A stretch of DNA of 64,000 bases from Dysosmobacter segnis (GTDB lineage: Bacteria > Bacillota > Clostridia > Oscillospirales > Oscillospiraceae). The notes below the pieces were generated by a model that was not told the origin of the DNA, did no database searches, and saw only the letters and a program-made list of their open reading frames with translations. The stretch spans positions 248,001-312,000 of the forward strand of contig NZ_JACOQI010000001.1 in NCBI RefSeq assembly GCF_014297285.1, read 5' to 3'. Below are positions 15,744-24,478 of the stretch, piece after piece (positions within the stretch are counted from its first letter, which is position 1; each line of letters starts with the position of its first letter). The position numbers were made by a program, and so were the translations under genes.

Positions 15744-17408
15744 ATGTTAGAAGAATTGATAACAACAGCGCGGCGTGTTTATTGCCTTTATCGTGTATCA
15801 ACGCTTGGACAAGTCGAAAAAGATGACATTCCCATGCAAAAGGAAGCGTGCCGGGAGTTTGTTCAGCAGCATCCCGGATGGGAAATCGTCAAGGAGTTTT
15901 CGGAAAAGGGTGTTTCCGGGTTTAAGGTTTCGGCCAAAGACCGGGATGCCGTTCAAGAAATCCAGCGAGACGCTTTGCAGAACAAGTTTGATATTCTGCT
16001 GGTGTTCATGTTTGATCGTTTGGGACGCAGAGAGGACGAAACACCGTTCGTTGTGGAATGGTTCGCCAAAAACGGTATTGAAGTCTGGAGCGTCAAGGAA
16101 GGCCAACAGCGGTTTGATACCCATGTTGACAAGCTGCTGAACTACATTCGCTATTGGCAGGCATCCGGGGAAAGCATCAAGACCTCTGTGCGTACCAAAA
16201 CCCGCATGGAACAGCTGACGAAAGAAGGCTGCTTCACTGGTGGGGTGGTTCCTTTTGGCTACCGATTGGAGCATAAGGGCCGCACGAACAAGCGAAATCA
16301 GGACGTAGGAGACCTTGTTGTAGACCCAGACGAAGCGGAAATCGTTAAGCTGATTTTTCAAAAATATCTCTATGAGGGATACGGGGCGCAACGCCTTTGC
16401 CGGTATCTTACCGAACAGGGAATCAAAAACAAAAAGGGCCGCAACATTCCAACCACATCTATCAACCGCATCATCAAGAACCCCATTTATACCGGAGTTA
16501 TCCGAAATGGAGATAGTCAGTCAGATGTGCTGACCGACCTTCAGATCATTGATGAAGAGACCTTTGAAAAGGCACAGCAGCTGATGGAAAAACGAGTGAC
16601 CCGACATAATGACGTACCGCTCAATACAAAGGGACGGTCTTTGCTGGTGGGGAATATCTATTGCGGTCACTGCGGCGGACGTCTGACACTGACCACCAGC
16701 GGACGAAAGCGTGTCCGAAAGGACGGAACTGTTATACGCGAGACCAGAGCGAGGTATCAATGCCATTACAATATCCGGCATCCCGGCGAATGTGATGGGC
16801 AATCCGGGTATGGCGTTGAAAAGCTGGACAAGCTGGTAGATCAAATCATCCGTATCCAGCTGGGACGCATCTGGAGCGCACCCTCGCAGGAATTGATAGC
16901 GAAACAGCAGGCTAAGGAAGTAGACCTCGCAAAGTCCAAGCTGAACCTGCTGAACGAGCAATACCGGCAAAAACAGCGGGAATATCAAGACCTGCGGGCG
17001 GAGACCATCAAGGTCATTCAAGGCAACAGCCGTTTGAATGTGGACTTGCTTAATAGTCTTGTCGCAGAAACCTCTGAGCAAATCAAACAATTAAGCTGGC
17101 AGATTCAGACAGCCACAGCAGAACTTGAGGAAACTGTCCAGAGCGCCAGTCAGGTGCTGCGGGAATATGACCAGCTGATAGGCTGGGCTGAAATGTACGA
17201 TAACTGCACCTTTGAAGCTAAGAAAATGATTGTGGCTCAGTTTGTAAAAGAAGTTCATGTGCGGCGTGATTATGAGATCGACATAGAGTTCAACGTGTCG
17301 TTTGAGGAATTTCAAGCACTGTATCTGGATAAAGAACCAGAGGAAATCAGGGGGAGAAGAAACGATACGGTTCTGGCGATGGAAACAAAAACAAGGCAAG
17401 TGGTATAA
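15744..17408 (+). CDS. Large serine recombinase (ICE integrase)
   Basis: This 554-residue protein is the likely integrase/excisionase of the element. The N-terminal resolvase domain has the catalytic Ser in YRVSTLGQ and the conserved MFDRLGRR segment. A recombinase domain (about residues 150-280) follows, then a zinc ribbon (CGHCGG and a later Cys pair) near 330-390 and a long coiled coil near 400-470. The ATG at 15744 is preferred because AGGAG lies 8 bases upstream; 15738 would be too close. The gene ends 16 bases before a tRNA-Ala, and its last codons form part of that tRNA's terminator. Confidence 0.95.
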   Translation: MLEELITTARRVYCLYRVSTLGQVEKDDIPMQKEACREFVQQHPGWEIVKEFSEKGVSGFKVSAKDRDAVQEIQRDALQNKFDILLVFMFDRLGRREDETPFVVEWFAKNGIEVWSVKEGQQRFDTHVDKLLNYIRYWQASGESIKTSVRTKTRMEQLTKEGCFTGGVVPFGYRLEHKGRTNKRNQDVGDLVVDPDEAEIVKLIFQKYLYEGYGAQRLCRYLTEQGIKNKKGRNIPTTSINRIIKNPIYTGVIRNGDSQSDVLTDLQIIDEETFEKAQQLMEKRVTRHNDVPLNTKGRSLLVGNIYCGHCGGRLTLTTSGRKRVRKDGTVIRETRARYQCHYNIRHPGECDGQSGYGVEKLDKLVDQIIRIQLGRIWSAPSQELIAKQQAKEVDLAKSKLNLLNEQYRQKQREYQDLRAETIKVIQGNSRLNVDLLNSLVAETSEQIKQLSWQIQTATAELEETVQSASQVLREYDQLIGWAEMYDNCTFEAKKMIVAQFVKEVHVRRDYEIDIEFNVSFEEFQALYLDKEPEEIRGRRNDTVLAMETKTRQVV

Positions 17409-17420
17409 CCACTTGCCTTG
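17392..17420 (-). terminator. Terminator of the tRNA-Ala transcript
   Basis: 13-base arms (CAAGGCAAGTGGT and complement) with a 3-base loop, followed on the minus strand by TTTTTG. It overlaps the recombinase stop codon. Confidence 0.85.
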
Positions 17421-17424
17421 CTGA

Positions 17425-17501
17425 TGGTGGACCCGAAGGGGATCGAACCCTCGACCTTACGGATGCGAACCGTACGCTCTCCCAGACTGAGCTACGGGCC
17501 C
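17425..17501 (-). tRNA. tRNA-Ala (anticodon CGC)
   Basis: All four arms fold. The acceptor stem GGGCCCG pairs with CGGGUCC including the alanine identity pair G3:U70. The anticodon stem UACGG/CCGUA encloses UUCGCAU, giving anticodon CGC. CCA is encoded. The gene is a common type of integration landmark beside the ICE recombinase. Confidence 0.93.
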
Positions 17502-17576
17502 GGATATGAAATTTTGTGAGATGGGAACCGCTTGCGGGCAACTGAGTTAGACCGGAGAAAAAGAGGGGCTATAAGT

Positions 17577-17610
17577 GAACCGCTTCTCCTCCCAGCTGAG
17601 CTACGCCCCC
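17577..17610 (-). pseudogene. 5' tRNA fragment upstream of tRNA-Ala
   Basis: On the minus strand the sequence reads like the first half of a tRNA (GGGGGCGTAGCTCAGCTGGGA), then loses the anticodon and T arms. It starts about 14 bases after a strong -10 box, exactly where a tRNA should begin. It is probably a decayed or disrupted tRNA co-transcribed with tRNA-Ala. Confidence 0.5.
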
Positions 17611-17623
17611 ATACAGCCCTGTT

Positions 17624-17652
17624 ATTATAGCAACATTTCCTAAACTTGTAAA
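17624..17652 (-). promoter_or_regulatory. Promoter of the tRNA unit
   Basis: TTTACA, a 17-base spacer and TATAAT on the minus strand. Confidence 0.85.
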
Positions 17653-17695
17653 GGCCTTTTGCGGGAAAAATCAAAAAAAGATCGGCCTGCGCATA

Positions 17696-17730
17696 CAGCG
17701 GCGGCCCGGAATGACTCCGGGCCGCCGCTG
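17696..17730 (-). terminator. GC-rich hairpin after the CDF gene
   Basis: 15-base perfect arms starting CAGCGGCGGCCCGGA lie just past the minus-strand stop at 17736. The T-run is about 20 bases further on, so termination may be imprecise. Confidence 0.7.
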
Positions 17731-17735
17731 TCAGA

Positions 17736-18899
17736 TTATATGTAGGAGTGCTCCACCTGAATCACGGGGACATAGTGGCTGTCGAAGGTGCGGATGAGGG
17801 CCCGGAGCTGCCGGGCTACCTCGGCGTCCTCCAGCCGAAAGCCGAAAGGCGTTACCACGTCGAAGATCAGATTGGTGTGGGTGGGGCCGGGGACCATGCG
17901 GAAATCGTGGATACTGAGGGCCGGATCGATGCAATGGGCCAGCTCTGTGATCTTATTCCGGAGGACAACGGTCATGCTGTCATCCGTGGCGATGGGGTCC
18001 ATGTGGATCACCGCCTCGCAGCCCAGCTTCCGGTGCAGCTCCTGTTCGATGTTGTCGATGGCGTCATGGATCGTCATGACGCTGCCGGTGGCCGGGACCT
18101 CCGCGTGGAGGGAGATCATCACCCGACCGGGGCCGTAGTCATGGACCACCAGATCGTGAATCCCGGAGATTTCCTTGTGGGCCATCACCAGATCTTCGAT
18201 TTCTTTAACAAATTCCGGTGTGGGAGGCTTTCCAAGCAGGGGATCGATGGTGTCCTTGGCGGCGTCTATGCCGCCCTTGAAAATGAGCAGTGCCACCAGA
18301 ACACCCACCCAGCCATCCACCGGGAGCTGGAAGTAATGGCCGATCAGGGTGGCGACCAGAACGGCAGAGGTGGACATGCAATCTCCCAGCGAATCCGCCG
18401 CTGCCGCCAGCAGCGCCGGCGCGGAGAGCTTTTTGCCGAGGGAGCGGTTGTACATGGCCATATACAGCTTCACACAGATAGAAGCAGCCAGAATCCCGAT
18501 CACCAGCCAGCTGAACTCCACCAGAGCGGGGTGCAGGATCTTATTCAGGGACTCCTTGGCCAGTTCCACGCCCATCAGCAAAATCAGCATGGATACCGCC
18601 AGACCGGAGAGGTACTCCGCCCGGCCGTGGCCGAAAGGATGGCCTGGGTCCGGCGCTTTGGCGGCAATGCGGAAGCCCAGCAGCGTGACCACAGAGGAAC
18701 CGGCATCAGAGAGGTTGTTGAAGGCGTCCGCCGTGATGGCGACGGAGCCGGAGAGGGTCCCAGCAAAGAACTTGCCCAAAAACAGCAGCAGGTTCAGCCC
18801 GATCCCCACAGCACCGCAGAGAATGCCGTAGGCCGTCCGCAGCTGAGCGGGGCTTTTCCCGTCGCTTTTACAGAAGAAACGGGCCAGAAGCGAGATCAT
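17736..18899 (-). CDS. Cation diffusion facilitator (CDF) metal transporter
   Basis: This 387-residue protein probably exports a divalent metal (Zn, Mn, Fe or Co) in exchange for protons. About six membrane helices span residues 20-205. The metal-site pattern DAFNNLSD lies in helix 2 and a second AADSLGD site in helix 5, with a histidine/glycine motif HPFGHGRAEY between. A long cytoplasmic domain (about 210-380) is larger than in minimal CDF proteins. It is the last gene of a minus-strand operon with the zinc-ribbon protein and the potassium channel. Metal specificity cannot be read from the sequence. Confidence 0.92.
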   Translation of the reverse strand: MISLLARFFCKSDGKSPAQLRTAYGILCGAVGIGLNLLLFLGKFFAGTLSGSVAITADAFNNLSDAGSSVVTLLGFRIAAKAPDPGHPFGHGRAEYLSGLAVSMLILLMGVELAKESLNKILHPALVEFSWLVIGILAASICVKLYMAMYNRSLGKKLSAPALLAAAADSLGDCMSTSAVLVATLIGHYFQLPVDGWVGVLVALLIFKGGIDAAKDTIDPLLGKPPTPEFVKEIEDLVMAHKEISGIHDLVVHDYGPGRVMISLHAEVPATGSVMTIHDAIDNIEQELHRKLGCEAVIHMDPIATDDSMTVVLRNKITELAHCIDPALSIHDFRMVPGPTHTNLIFDVVTPFGFRLEDAEVARQLRALIRTFDSHYVPVIQVEHSYI

Positions 18900-18939
18900 A
18901 CAGTTTTACACCTTTCTTTTTGAGAATAGAAGGAGACGG

Positions 18940-19551
18940 TCACTTCCCGCCGGGAATGACCAGCTTCATGTGGCAGCAGAGATCGTCCAGATCCCGGTCG
19001 GTGGCGGCGCTGAGCCGCAGGCGGGCGCCGCAGTCCCGGCATGTCAGCTCCACCGCGTCCCGGCGGATCTCCATGCTGTAATCGTGGCTGCCGCAGCTGC
19101 AGGTGATGCCGTTGGGCCGGGCGGCGATGTCCTTGAGCTCCGAGAGGAATTCGTACATGATCACATTGTCGGTAAAGGCCTCCGCCTCGCCGCTGTTCTC
19201 CTGCGCCTTTTCCTTAGAGATGGCAAAGCTGGCCTCACGGAGGTGATGTTCCACCGTGCCCTCATCGCCGATGAAGCAGCAGAACTGCCTGCTGTCCGGG
19301 CAGCTGAGGGCGGTGGCAGCGTGGAGCATCCGCTCCGGCGGACAGACGGCCTCGTGGGTCTGGCCGCAAACGCCGCAAGGCACCAGAATGTGATAGTTCT
19401 GGCCGTCATAGTTCGTCCGCAGGACGCTGCCGCCGCAGGAACATTCGATCTCGGCATCAGACGCTTCCAGCGCAAATGCGGAGCGGGCACCCATTACCTG
19501 CGCACCGCATTTCGGGCAGATATAGCCCAGAGTTCTCATATCGTCAGCCAT
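18940..19551 (-). CDS. Zinc-ribbon-containing protein of unknown function
   Basis: This 203-residue protein has several Cys pairs: YICPKCGAQ near residue 11, ECSCGG near 37, PCGVCGQ near 58, ITCSCGS and TCRDCGA near the C-terminus. These suggest two or three structural metal sites. No catalytic motif is recognised. It lies between a potassium channel and a CDF transporter with gaps of 23 and 40 bases and is co-oriented, so it is probably co-transcribed. A metal-sensing or chaperone role is conceivable but not shown. Confidence 0.75.
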   Translation of the reverse strand: MADDMRTLGYICPKCGAQVMGARSAFALEASDAEIECSCGGSVLRTNYDGQNYHILVPCGVCGQTHEAVCPPERMLHAATALSCPDSRQFCCFIGDEGTVEHHLREASFAISKEKAQENSGEAEAFTDNVIMYEFLSELKDIAARPNGITCSCGSHDYSMEIRRDAVELTCRDCGARLRLSAATDRDLDDLCCHMKLVIPGGK

Positions 19552-19574
19552 AGAGGGCCTCCTTGCATGATTGA

Positions 19575-20786
19575 TCAGATTTGGATATCCTGCGCGTGGG
19601 GCAGGTGAGATTGCGTATAGAGGAATACCTTGTCACCCGCCAGCAGCTTCAGGCCGCCGTTGGGGATCAGCGTCCGGTTCCGGCGGCGGACCATGATGAT
19701 GACCGTCTGTCGGGAAATGTCCAGATCCCGGAGCGGGTGGCCCACCCAGGGATGGTGTGTCTGAAGGATGATCTCCTTTAGCTGGATGCGGACGTCATCC
19801 TCATAGACGCCTGCTCCCAGCACAAGATTGTCACCGGGAAGGAGCACCACATCGCCCCGGGGAACAATGATGTCCCGTCCCCGCTGCACGGCGGCGATGA
19901 TGACGCCCTCCGGCAGGCCCAGATCCCGCAGCGGGGCATTGGCCCAGCGGTCCCGGGGGGTCAGGTGGATGCGGATGAAGTGAATGTCCGCCTCCGTGCC
20001 GTATTCGCTGATCCGCTTGAGGCGGGAATACTGGTCCACGAAGCCGGCGGAAATGATACCGGTGGGGATCGCCACCATGCCCACGCCCAGGAAAGTGATT
20101 AAAATGCCGAAGATCTTGCCAAGGGTGGTGATGGGGTAAATATCTCCGTAGCCCACCGTCAGCAGGGGGGATACCGCCCACCAGATGCCGGAAAAGGCGT
20201 TGGAGAACACCTGGGGCTGCGCGTCATGCTCCAGAGAGTACATACACAAACTGGAGGCGGTCATCAGCACCAGAATGATAAACACGGAGGAGAGAAGCTG
20301 CTGGGCCTTGCTGGTAAGGACTTGAGTAATGACGTTCAGGGAATCGTAATAGGCGTTGATCCGGAACAGGCGGAAGATCCGCACCACCCGGAACATCCGG
20401 AAGGCCACGGCCCCGGAGGGGAAGAAAAAGGGCATGTAGTAAGGCAGAAAGCTCAGCAGGTCCACAATGCCTGAGAAGGAAAAAATGTATCGGCAGACGG
20501 CCTTCCATTCCTTCAGATTGGGATGGTGGTACTTGGCAGTCCAGATCCGCAAAGCGCAGTCCACTGCGAAGAAGGCCACGGTGGCAGCTTCGATCCGCAG
20601 CAGCAGCGGACCGCAGGCGGCCTCTGCCTCGTCGAAGGTGTAGGCAATGGTGACCATCAGGTTTACCAGAATGACCAAGGTGTAGAAAATGTCATAGGCG
20701 CGGCTGATGAGATCGTCCGCCGTACCAATGTCAATAATGGTGCAGATCCGGCGGCGCAGGGACTCAAGAGACTTGAGATTCGGCAT
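19575..20786 (-). CDS. Voltage-gated-type potassium channel with two TrkA-C domains
   Basis: This 403-residue membrane protein has six transmembrane helices. An S4-like segment carries regularly spaced arginines (FRMFRVVRIFRLFR, about residues 130-145) and a pore loop has the selectivity filter TVGYGD near residue 212. The cytoplasmic C-terminus holds two TrkA-C/RCK_C ligand-binding modules (about 275-325 and 345-395), each with an LRDL and LxxGD pattern. Such channels set membrane potential, and TrkA-C domains often bind nucleotides such as cyclic di-AMP; the ligand here is unknown. It is the first gene of the operon behind a consensus promoter at 20854-20882. Confidence 0.93.
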   Translation of the reverse strand: MPNLKSLESLRRRICTIIDIGTADDLISRAYDIFYTLVILVNLMVTIAYTFDEAEAACGPLLLRIEAATVAFFAVDCALRIWTAKYHHPNLKEWKAVCRYIFSFSGIVDLLSFLPYYMPFFFPSGAVAFRMFRVVRIFRLFRINAYYDSLNVITQVLTSKAQQLLSSVFIILVLMTASSLCMYSLEHDAQPQVFSNAFSGIWWAVSPLLTVGYGDIYPITTLGKIFGILITFLGVGMVAIPTGIISAGFVDQYSRLKRISEYGTEADIHFIRIHLTPRDRWANAPLRDLGLPEGVIIAAVQRGRDIIVPRGDVVLLPGDNLVLGAGVYEDDVRIQLKEIILQTHHPWVGHPLRDLDISRQTVIIMVRRRNRTLIPNGGLKLLAGDKVFLYTQSHLPHAQDIQI

Positions 20787-20853
20787 AACCGCCTCCTGAT
20801 GTGTAGGTAGACGGCACGCTGCCTGGCGGTGTACCGTCGGGAAATATCTTTAT

Positions 20854-20882
20854 ATTATAGTAATATCCCTCCGGAATGTAAA
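20854..20882 (-). promoter_or_regulatory. Promoter of the channel/CDF operon
   Basis: TTTACA, 17 bases, TATAAT on the minus strand, about 70 bases upstream of the channel start. Confidence 0.85.
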
Positions 20883-20999
20883 CAAATTTCTTCATTTTGC
20901 GGAAAAGAAACAGGAGTTCCGGAGCGTGTGAGGAAGCCCCACCCCGGCGCGGATGAAGGCACTTGACGCAGAGTTTACAAAAAAATCACAATTACTGCC

Positions 21000-21028
21000 T
21001 TGCAAACCTTCAAATGCAGACGTATAAT
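21000..21028 (+). promoter_or_regulatory. Promoter of a 25-codon mini-gene
   Basis: TTGCAA, 17 bases, TATAAT, 33 bases before the small ORF. Confidence 0.85.
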
Positions 21029-21061
21029 CAGGATGAAAATTGAGAAAAGGAGGGATGTGCA

Positions 21062-21139
21062 ATGACGATGAACAAGTTCATGGCAGATGTGGATGACCTG
21101 ATTTTTGACGGTCAGGAGCAGAGCCACAGCGAACGGTAA
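21062..21139 (+). CDS. 25-residue acidic small protein
   Basis: The frame encodes a peptide starting MTMNKFMADVDDLIFDG and ending SHSER. It has an AAAGGAGG ribosome binding site 6-8 bases before the ATG, a near-consensus promoter upstream and a terminator 11 bases after the stop. That makes it a complete one-gene unit of about 150 bases. The peptide is acidic, without a membrane helix or signal peptide. I recognise no family; a regulatory small protein is possible. The complete transcription and translation signals make an accidental ORF unlikely. Confidence 0.65.
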   Translation: MTMNKFMADVDDLIFDGQEQSHSER

Positions 21140-21150
21140 AACCGGAAGGA

Positions 21151-21177
21151 CCACGCCGAGAGGGCGTGGATTTTTTT
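21151..21177 (+). terminator. Terminator of the mini-gene
   Basis: CCACGCC and GGCGTGG arms followed by seven T residues. Confidence 0.9.
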
Positions 21178-21446
21178 ATGCTTTTTGAGGGTGTCAAAAA
21201 TTTCGACTACGCGTAATCGTTTTTCTGAAATTTTTCGTAAACGTTTGAGAAAAAATCGAAAAATTATTCACATTCTTATGTGTATTTAAAGAAAATACGG
21301 CTTAATATATATAAAAAAATTTGATAATTCGCATATTTTATGAATGTTAAATGAAAAATAAAGACGAAAATTTAAAAGCTTTCAAGGAAAAAATTGGGCA
21401 AAACGTAAAACTTATTTAAAGTAATTCACTCGTTAGGTAAATTTAC

Positions 21447-21475
21447 TTGAAAAAAACGCGCGGTGTTGTTAGAAT
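21447..21475 (+). promoter_or_regulatory. Probable hppA promoter in an AT-rich upstream region
   Basis: TTGAAA, 17 bases, TAGAAT. The preceding 21180-21440 stretch is very AT-rich with no gene; it may act as an UP-element-like region. Confidence 0.65.
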
Positions 21476-21530
21476 GATACAGCAAAGTTAGACACTCAAT
21501 TTTATACAAAACGTTTAAGGAGTGGAAGGA

Positions 21531-23522
21531 ATGGAAAACATCATTTGGGTAGTTTTGCTGTGCGCGGTTCTGGCTCTGCTGTTTGCCGCATGGAAGACCT
21601 CCGCGGTCTCCAAGGCTGACGCCGGTACGGAACGGATGAAGGAGATCGCGGGAAACATCAGTGATGGCGCCCGGGCATTTCTCTTCGCGGAGTACAAGAT
21701 CCTGGTCATTTTCGTGGCGGTGCTGTTCGTGCTGATCGGCCTGTTCATCACCTGGCTCACCGCTGTTTGCTTCCTGATCGGCGCGATCTTCTCCGTGTGC
21801 GCCGGTTATGTGGGTATGAACGTGGCTACCAAGGCCAATGTCCGTACCGCTGCCGCCGCTAAGTCCAGCGGCATGAACAAGGCTCTTGGCGTCGCCTTCT
21901 CCGGTGGTTCCGTCATGGGTATGTGCGTGGTTGGCCTGGGCCTGCTGGGCTGCGCCGCCATCTATGCCTTCACCGGCAACGTGGAGATCCTCACCGGCTT
22001 CTCTCTGGGTGCTTCCTCCATCGCGCTGTTTGCCCGTGTGGGCGGCGGTATCTACACCAAGGCTGCCGACGTGGGTGCTGACCTGGTGGGCAAGGTCGAG
22101 GCCGGTATCCCCGAAGATGACCCCCGGAACCCTGCCGTGATCGCTGATAACGTGGGCGACAACGTGGGCGACGTGGCCGGCATGGGCGCTGACCTGTTTG
22201 AGTCCTACGTGGGCGCTCTGGTGTCTGCGCTGACTTTGGGCGTGGCTGTGGTCGGCACCTTCAACGGCGCCGGCGCTCTGTTCCCCCTGATCCTGGCTGC
22301 CGCCGGTATCGTGGCTTCCATCATCGGCTGCTTCTTTGTCCGGGGCGATGAGAATTCCAACCCCCATAAGGCTCTGAAGATGGGCTCCTATGTCTCCTCC
22401 GCCATCGTGGTGGTCCTGTCTCTGGTTCTGAGCAATGTGTTCTTCGGCGGTATGGCCCAGGCCATCGCCATCATCGCGGGTCTGATCGTTGGCCTGATCA
22501 TCGGTATCGTCACCGAGATCTACACCTCCGGCGATTATAACTCCGTGAAGAAGATCGCCCAGCAGTCCGAGACCGGCCCCGCTACCACCATCATCAGCGG
22601 CATCGCCGTGGGCATGATGTCCACTGCCGTGCCCATTCTGCTGATCTGCGTTGGTATTTTCGTTTCCTATCAGGTTGCCGGTCTGTACGGCATCGCTCTG
22701 GCTGCTGTCGGCATGCTGTCCACCACCGGTATCACCGTGGCTGTGGACGCTTACGGCCCTATCGCCGACAACGCCGGCGGTATCGCCGAGATGAGCGGCC
22801 TGGATCACAGCGTCCGTGAGATCACCGATAAGCTGGACGCCGTGGGCAACACCACTGCTGCTATGGGTAAGGGCTTCGCCATCGGCTCTGCCGCTCTGAC
22901 TGCTCTGGCTCTGTTCGTCAGCTATGCGCAGGCTGTTGGCATCGGTGATGCCGGCATCAACATTCTGGATTCCCGCGTGACCATCGGTCTGCTGATCGGC
23001 GGTATGCTGCCCTTCGTGTTCTCCGCTCTGACCATGGACTCCGTGTCCAAGGCGGCTTACAGTATGATCGAGGAAGTGCGCCGTCAGTTCCGCACCATCC
23101 CCGGCATCATGGAAGGCACCGGCAAGCCTGACTACAAGTCCTGCGTGGCCATCTCCACCACCGCTGCTCTGAAGGAGATGCTGGTTCCCGGCGTCATGGC
23201 TGTTCTGGCTCCCTTGGCCGTTGGCCTCCTGCTGGGTACCGGCGCTCTGGGCGGCATGCTGGCCGGCGCTCTGGTCACCGGCGTCCTGATGGCCATCTTC
23301 ATGTCCAACTCCGGCGGCGCTTGGGATAACGCCAAGAAGTATATCGAGGACGGCAACCACGGCGGCAAGGGCAGCGAAGCTCATAAAGCCGCTGTTGTGG
23401 GCGACACCGTGGGCGATCCCTTCAAGGATACCTCCGGCCCCTCCATCAACATCCTCATCAAGCTGATGACCGTTGTTTCTCTGGTGTTCGCATCCATCTT
23501 CTCTGCCAGCGGCCTGCTGTAA
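21531..23522 (+). CDS. hppA: Membrane-bound, K+-dependent ion-pumping pyrophosphatase
   Basis: This 663-residue pump hydrolyses pyrophosphate to move H+ or Na+ across the membrane. About 16 helices are predicted. The substrate-binding motif [18 protein letters not shown] is followed by the acidic loop [21 protein letters not shown], and a second acidic site lies near the C-terminus ([14 protein letters not shown]). In the segment [10 protein letters not shown] the residue that is Lys in K+-independent enzymes is Ala, which points to the K+-dependent class. H+ versus Na+ specificity cannot be settled by eye. The ATG at 21531 lies 8 bases after AAGGAG. The gene is monocistronic between its own promoter and terminator. 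Confidence 0.97.
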   Translation: MENIIWVVLLCAVLALLFAAWKTSAVSKADAGTERMKEIAGNISDGARAFLFAEYKILVIFVAVLFVLIGLFITWLTAVCFLIGAIFSVCAGYVGMNVATKANVRTAAAAKSSGMNKALGVAFSGGSVMGMCVVGLGLLGCAAIYAFTGNVEILTGFSLGASSIALFARVGGGIYTKAADVGADLVGKVEAGIPEDDPRNPAVIADNVGDNVGDVAGMGADLFESYVGALVSALTLGVAVVGTFNGAGALFPLILAAAGIVASIIGCFFVRGDENSNPHKALKMGSYVSSAIVVVLSLVLSNVFFGGMAQAIAIIAGLIVGLIIGIVTEIYTSGDYNSVKKIAQQSETGPATTIISGIAVGMMSTAVPILLICVGIFVSYQVAGLYGIALAAVGMLSTTGITVAVDAYGPIADNAGGIAEMSGLDHSVREITDKLDAVGNTTAAMGKGFAIGSAALTALALFVSYAQAVGIGDAGINILDSRVTIGLLIGGMLPFVFSALTMDSVSKAAYSMIEEVRRQFRTIPGIMEGTGKPDYKSCVAISTTAALKEMLVPGVMAVLAPLAVGLLLGTGALGGMLAGALVTGVLMAIFMSNSGGAWDNAKKYIEDGNHGGKGSEAHKAAVVGDTVGDPFKDTSGPSINILIKLMTVVSLVFASIFSASGLL

Positions 23523-23554
23523 GAGAACTGTCAGAGCTCAACAAGCTTTTCAGA

Positions 23555-23590
23555 CCGGGCTTCCGCATAAGCGGAAGCCCGGTTTTTATT
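23555..23590 (+). terminator. hppA terminator
   Basis: ACCGGGCTTCCGC and complement around ATAA, then a T-tract. Confidence 0.93.
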
Positions 23591-23656
23591 GCCTGCCGGA
23601 TCGCGGCGGAAGAGCATAAGCATTCCATATTCTTTTTTAAGGTATGGTGACGACCC

Positions 23657-23685
23657 TTGACAGAGTAATCGTTTGCCGATATAAT
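23657..23685 (+). promoter_or_regulatory. Consensus promoter of the scaffold-GGGtGRT operon
   Basis: Perfect TTGACA, 17 bases, perfect TATAAT. The 80-base leader contains a small dyad (TGCCGG with CCGGCA, 23715-23743). Confidence 0.92.
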
Positions 23686-23767
23686 ATGAACGAAAAACCG
23701 TCAAAATGCCGGGCCAGCTCTGGAAAAACCGGCAAAATTCGGAACGAATAGAAAAGGAGAGCGGACA

Positions 23768-24460
23768 ATGATCTATTCCAGCGAAGTACAGCGTATGTGC
23801 CCGGTGGCCAAGGGCGCGTATCACGGACCGGCCCCCATCCCTGAAGAAGGAAAGTGGGTTCAGGCCAAGGAAATCAAGGATATCAGCGGTCTGACCCACG
23901 GCATCGGCTGGTGTGCTCCTCAGCAGGGCGCCTGCAAACTGACCCTGAACGTGAAGGAGGGCGTCATCGAGGAGGCGCTGGTGGAGACCATCGGCTGCTC
24001 CGGTATGACCCACTCCGCCGCTATGGCATCTGAGATCCTCATCGGCAAGACCCTTCTGGAGGCACTGAACACCGATCTGGTGTGCGACGCCATCAACACC
24101 GCTATGCGGGAGCTGTTCCTGCAGATCGTCTACGGCCGCAGCCAGACGGCTTTCTCTGAGGGCGGCCTGCCTGTGGGCGCTTCTCTGGAGGATCTGGGCA
24201 AGGGCCTGCGCTCTCAGGTGGGCACCATGTTCGCCACCAAGGAGAAGGGCCCCCGCTATCTGGAAATGGCAGAGGGCTACTGCACCCGCGTGGCTCTGAA
24301 CAAGGACAGCGAGATCATCGGCTATGAGTTTGTGAACTTGGGCAAGATGATGGAAGCCGTCAAGAAGGGTGTGGACGCCAACGAGGCACTGGAGAGCGCC
24401 AAATCTCACTACGGTCAGTGGGACAGCGCCGCCAAGTACATCGATCCCCGTCAGGAATAA
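23768..24460 (+). CDS. Iron-sulfur cluster assembly scaffold-like (NifU/IscU-fold) protein
   Basis: This 230-residue protein has an IscU/NifU-like core near residues 45-110 with Cys-containing motifs (GWCAPQQGACK, then ETIGCSGMTHSAA) and a helical C-terminal half. The cysteines could hold an Fe-S cluster or Zn. It is followed 18 bases later by the GGGtGRT protein gene. These two are regularly adjacent in anaerobic Firmicutes, suggesting one pathway, though the GGGtGRT function is not established. A perfect sigma-A promoter suggests high expression. It is longer than a classic IscU (about 130 residues). Confidence 0.78.
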   Translation: MIYSSEVQRMCPVAKGAYHGPAPIPEEGKWVQAKEIKDISGLTHGIGWCAPQQGACKLTLNVKEGVIEEALVETIGCSGMTHSAAMASEILIGKTLLEALNTDLVCDAINTAMRELFLQIVYGRSQTAFSEGGLPVGASLEDLGKGLRSQVGTMFATKEKGPRYLEMAEGYCTRVALNKDSEIIGYEFVNLGKMMEAVKKGVDANEALESAKSHYGQWDSAAKYIDPRQE

Positions 24461-24478
24461 GAGAAGGAGGAATTGGAA

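Larger units (their letters stand above)
1..17408. mobile_element. Right part of an integrative and conjugative element (ICE)
   Basis: This stretch carries a contiguous type IV secretion block (Maff2-like, VirB6-like, PrgI, VirB4, NlpC/P60 protein), element-type regulators, a TnpW-like ORF and a large serine recombinase at its right edge. That gene order is characteristic of the CD1107-CD1112-type conjugative elements of Clostridia. The left end lies outside the window, so attL and the relaxase are not seen. The right end is placed at the recombinase stop next to a tRNA-Ala; the exact crossover base cannot be set from one end. A conserved palindrome repeated five times is confined to this region. 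Assignment as an ICE is strong; its current mobility is inference. Confidence 0.85.

Noticed and set aside
21426..23384. 652-codon open frame antisense to hppA, rich in His, Gly and Asp
   Set aside because: It mirrors the codon bias of hppA, has no ribosome binding site and reads as low-complexity sequence.
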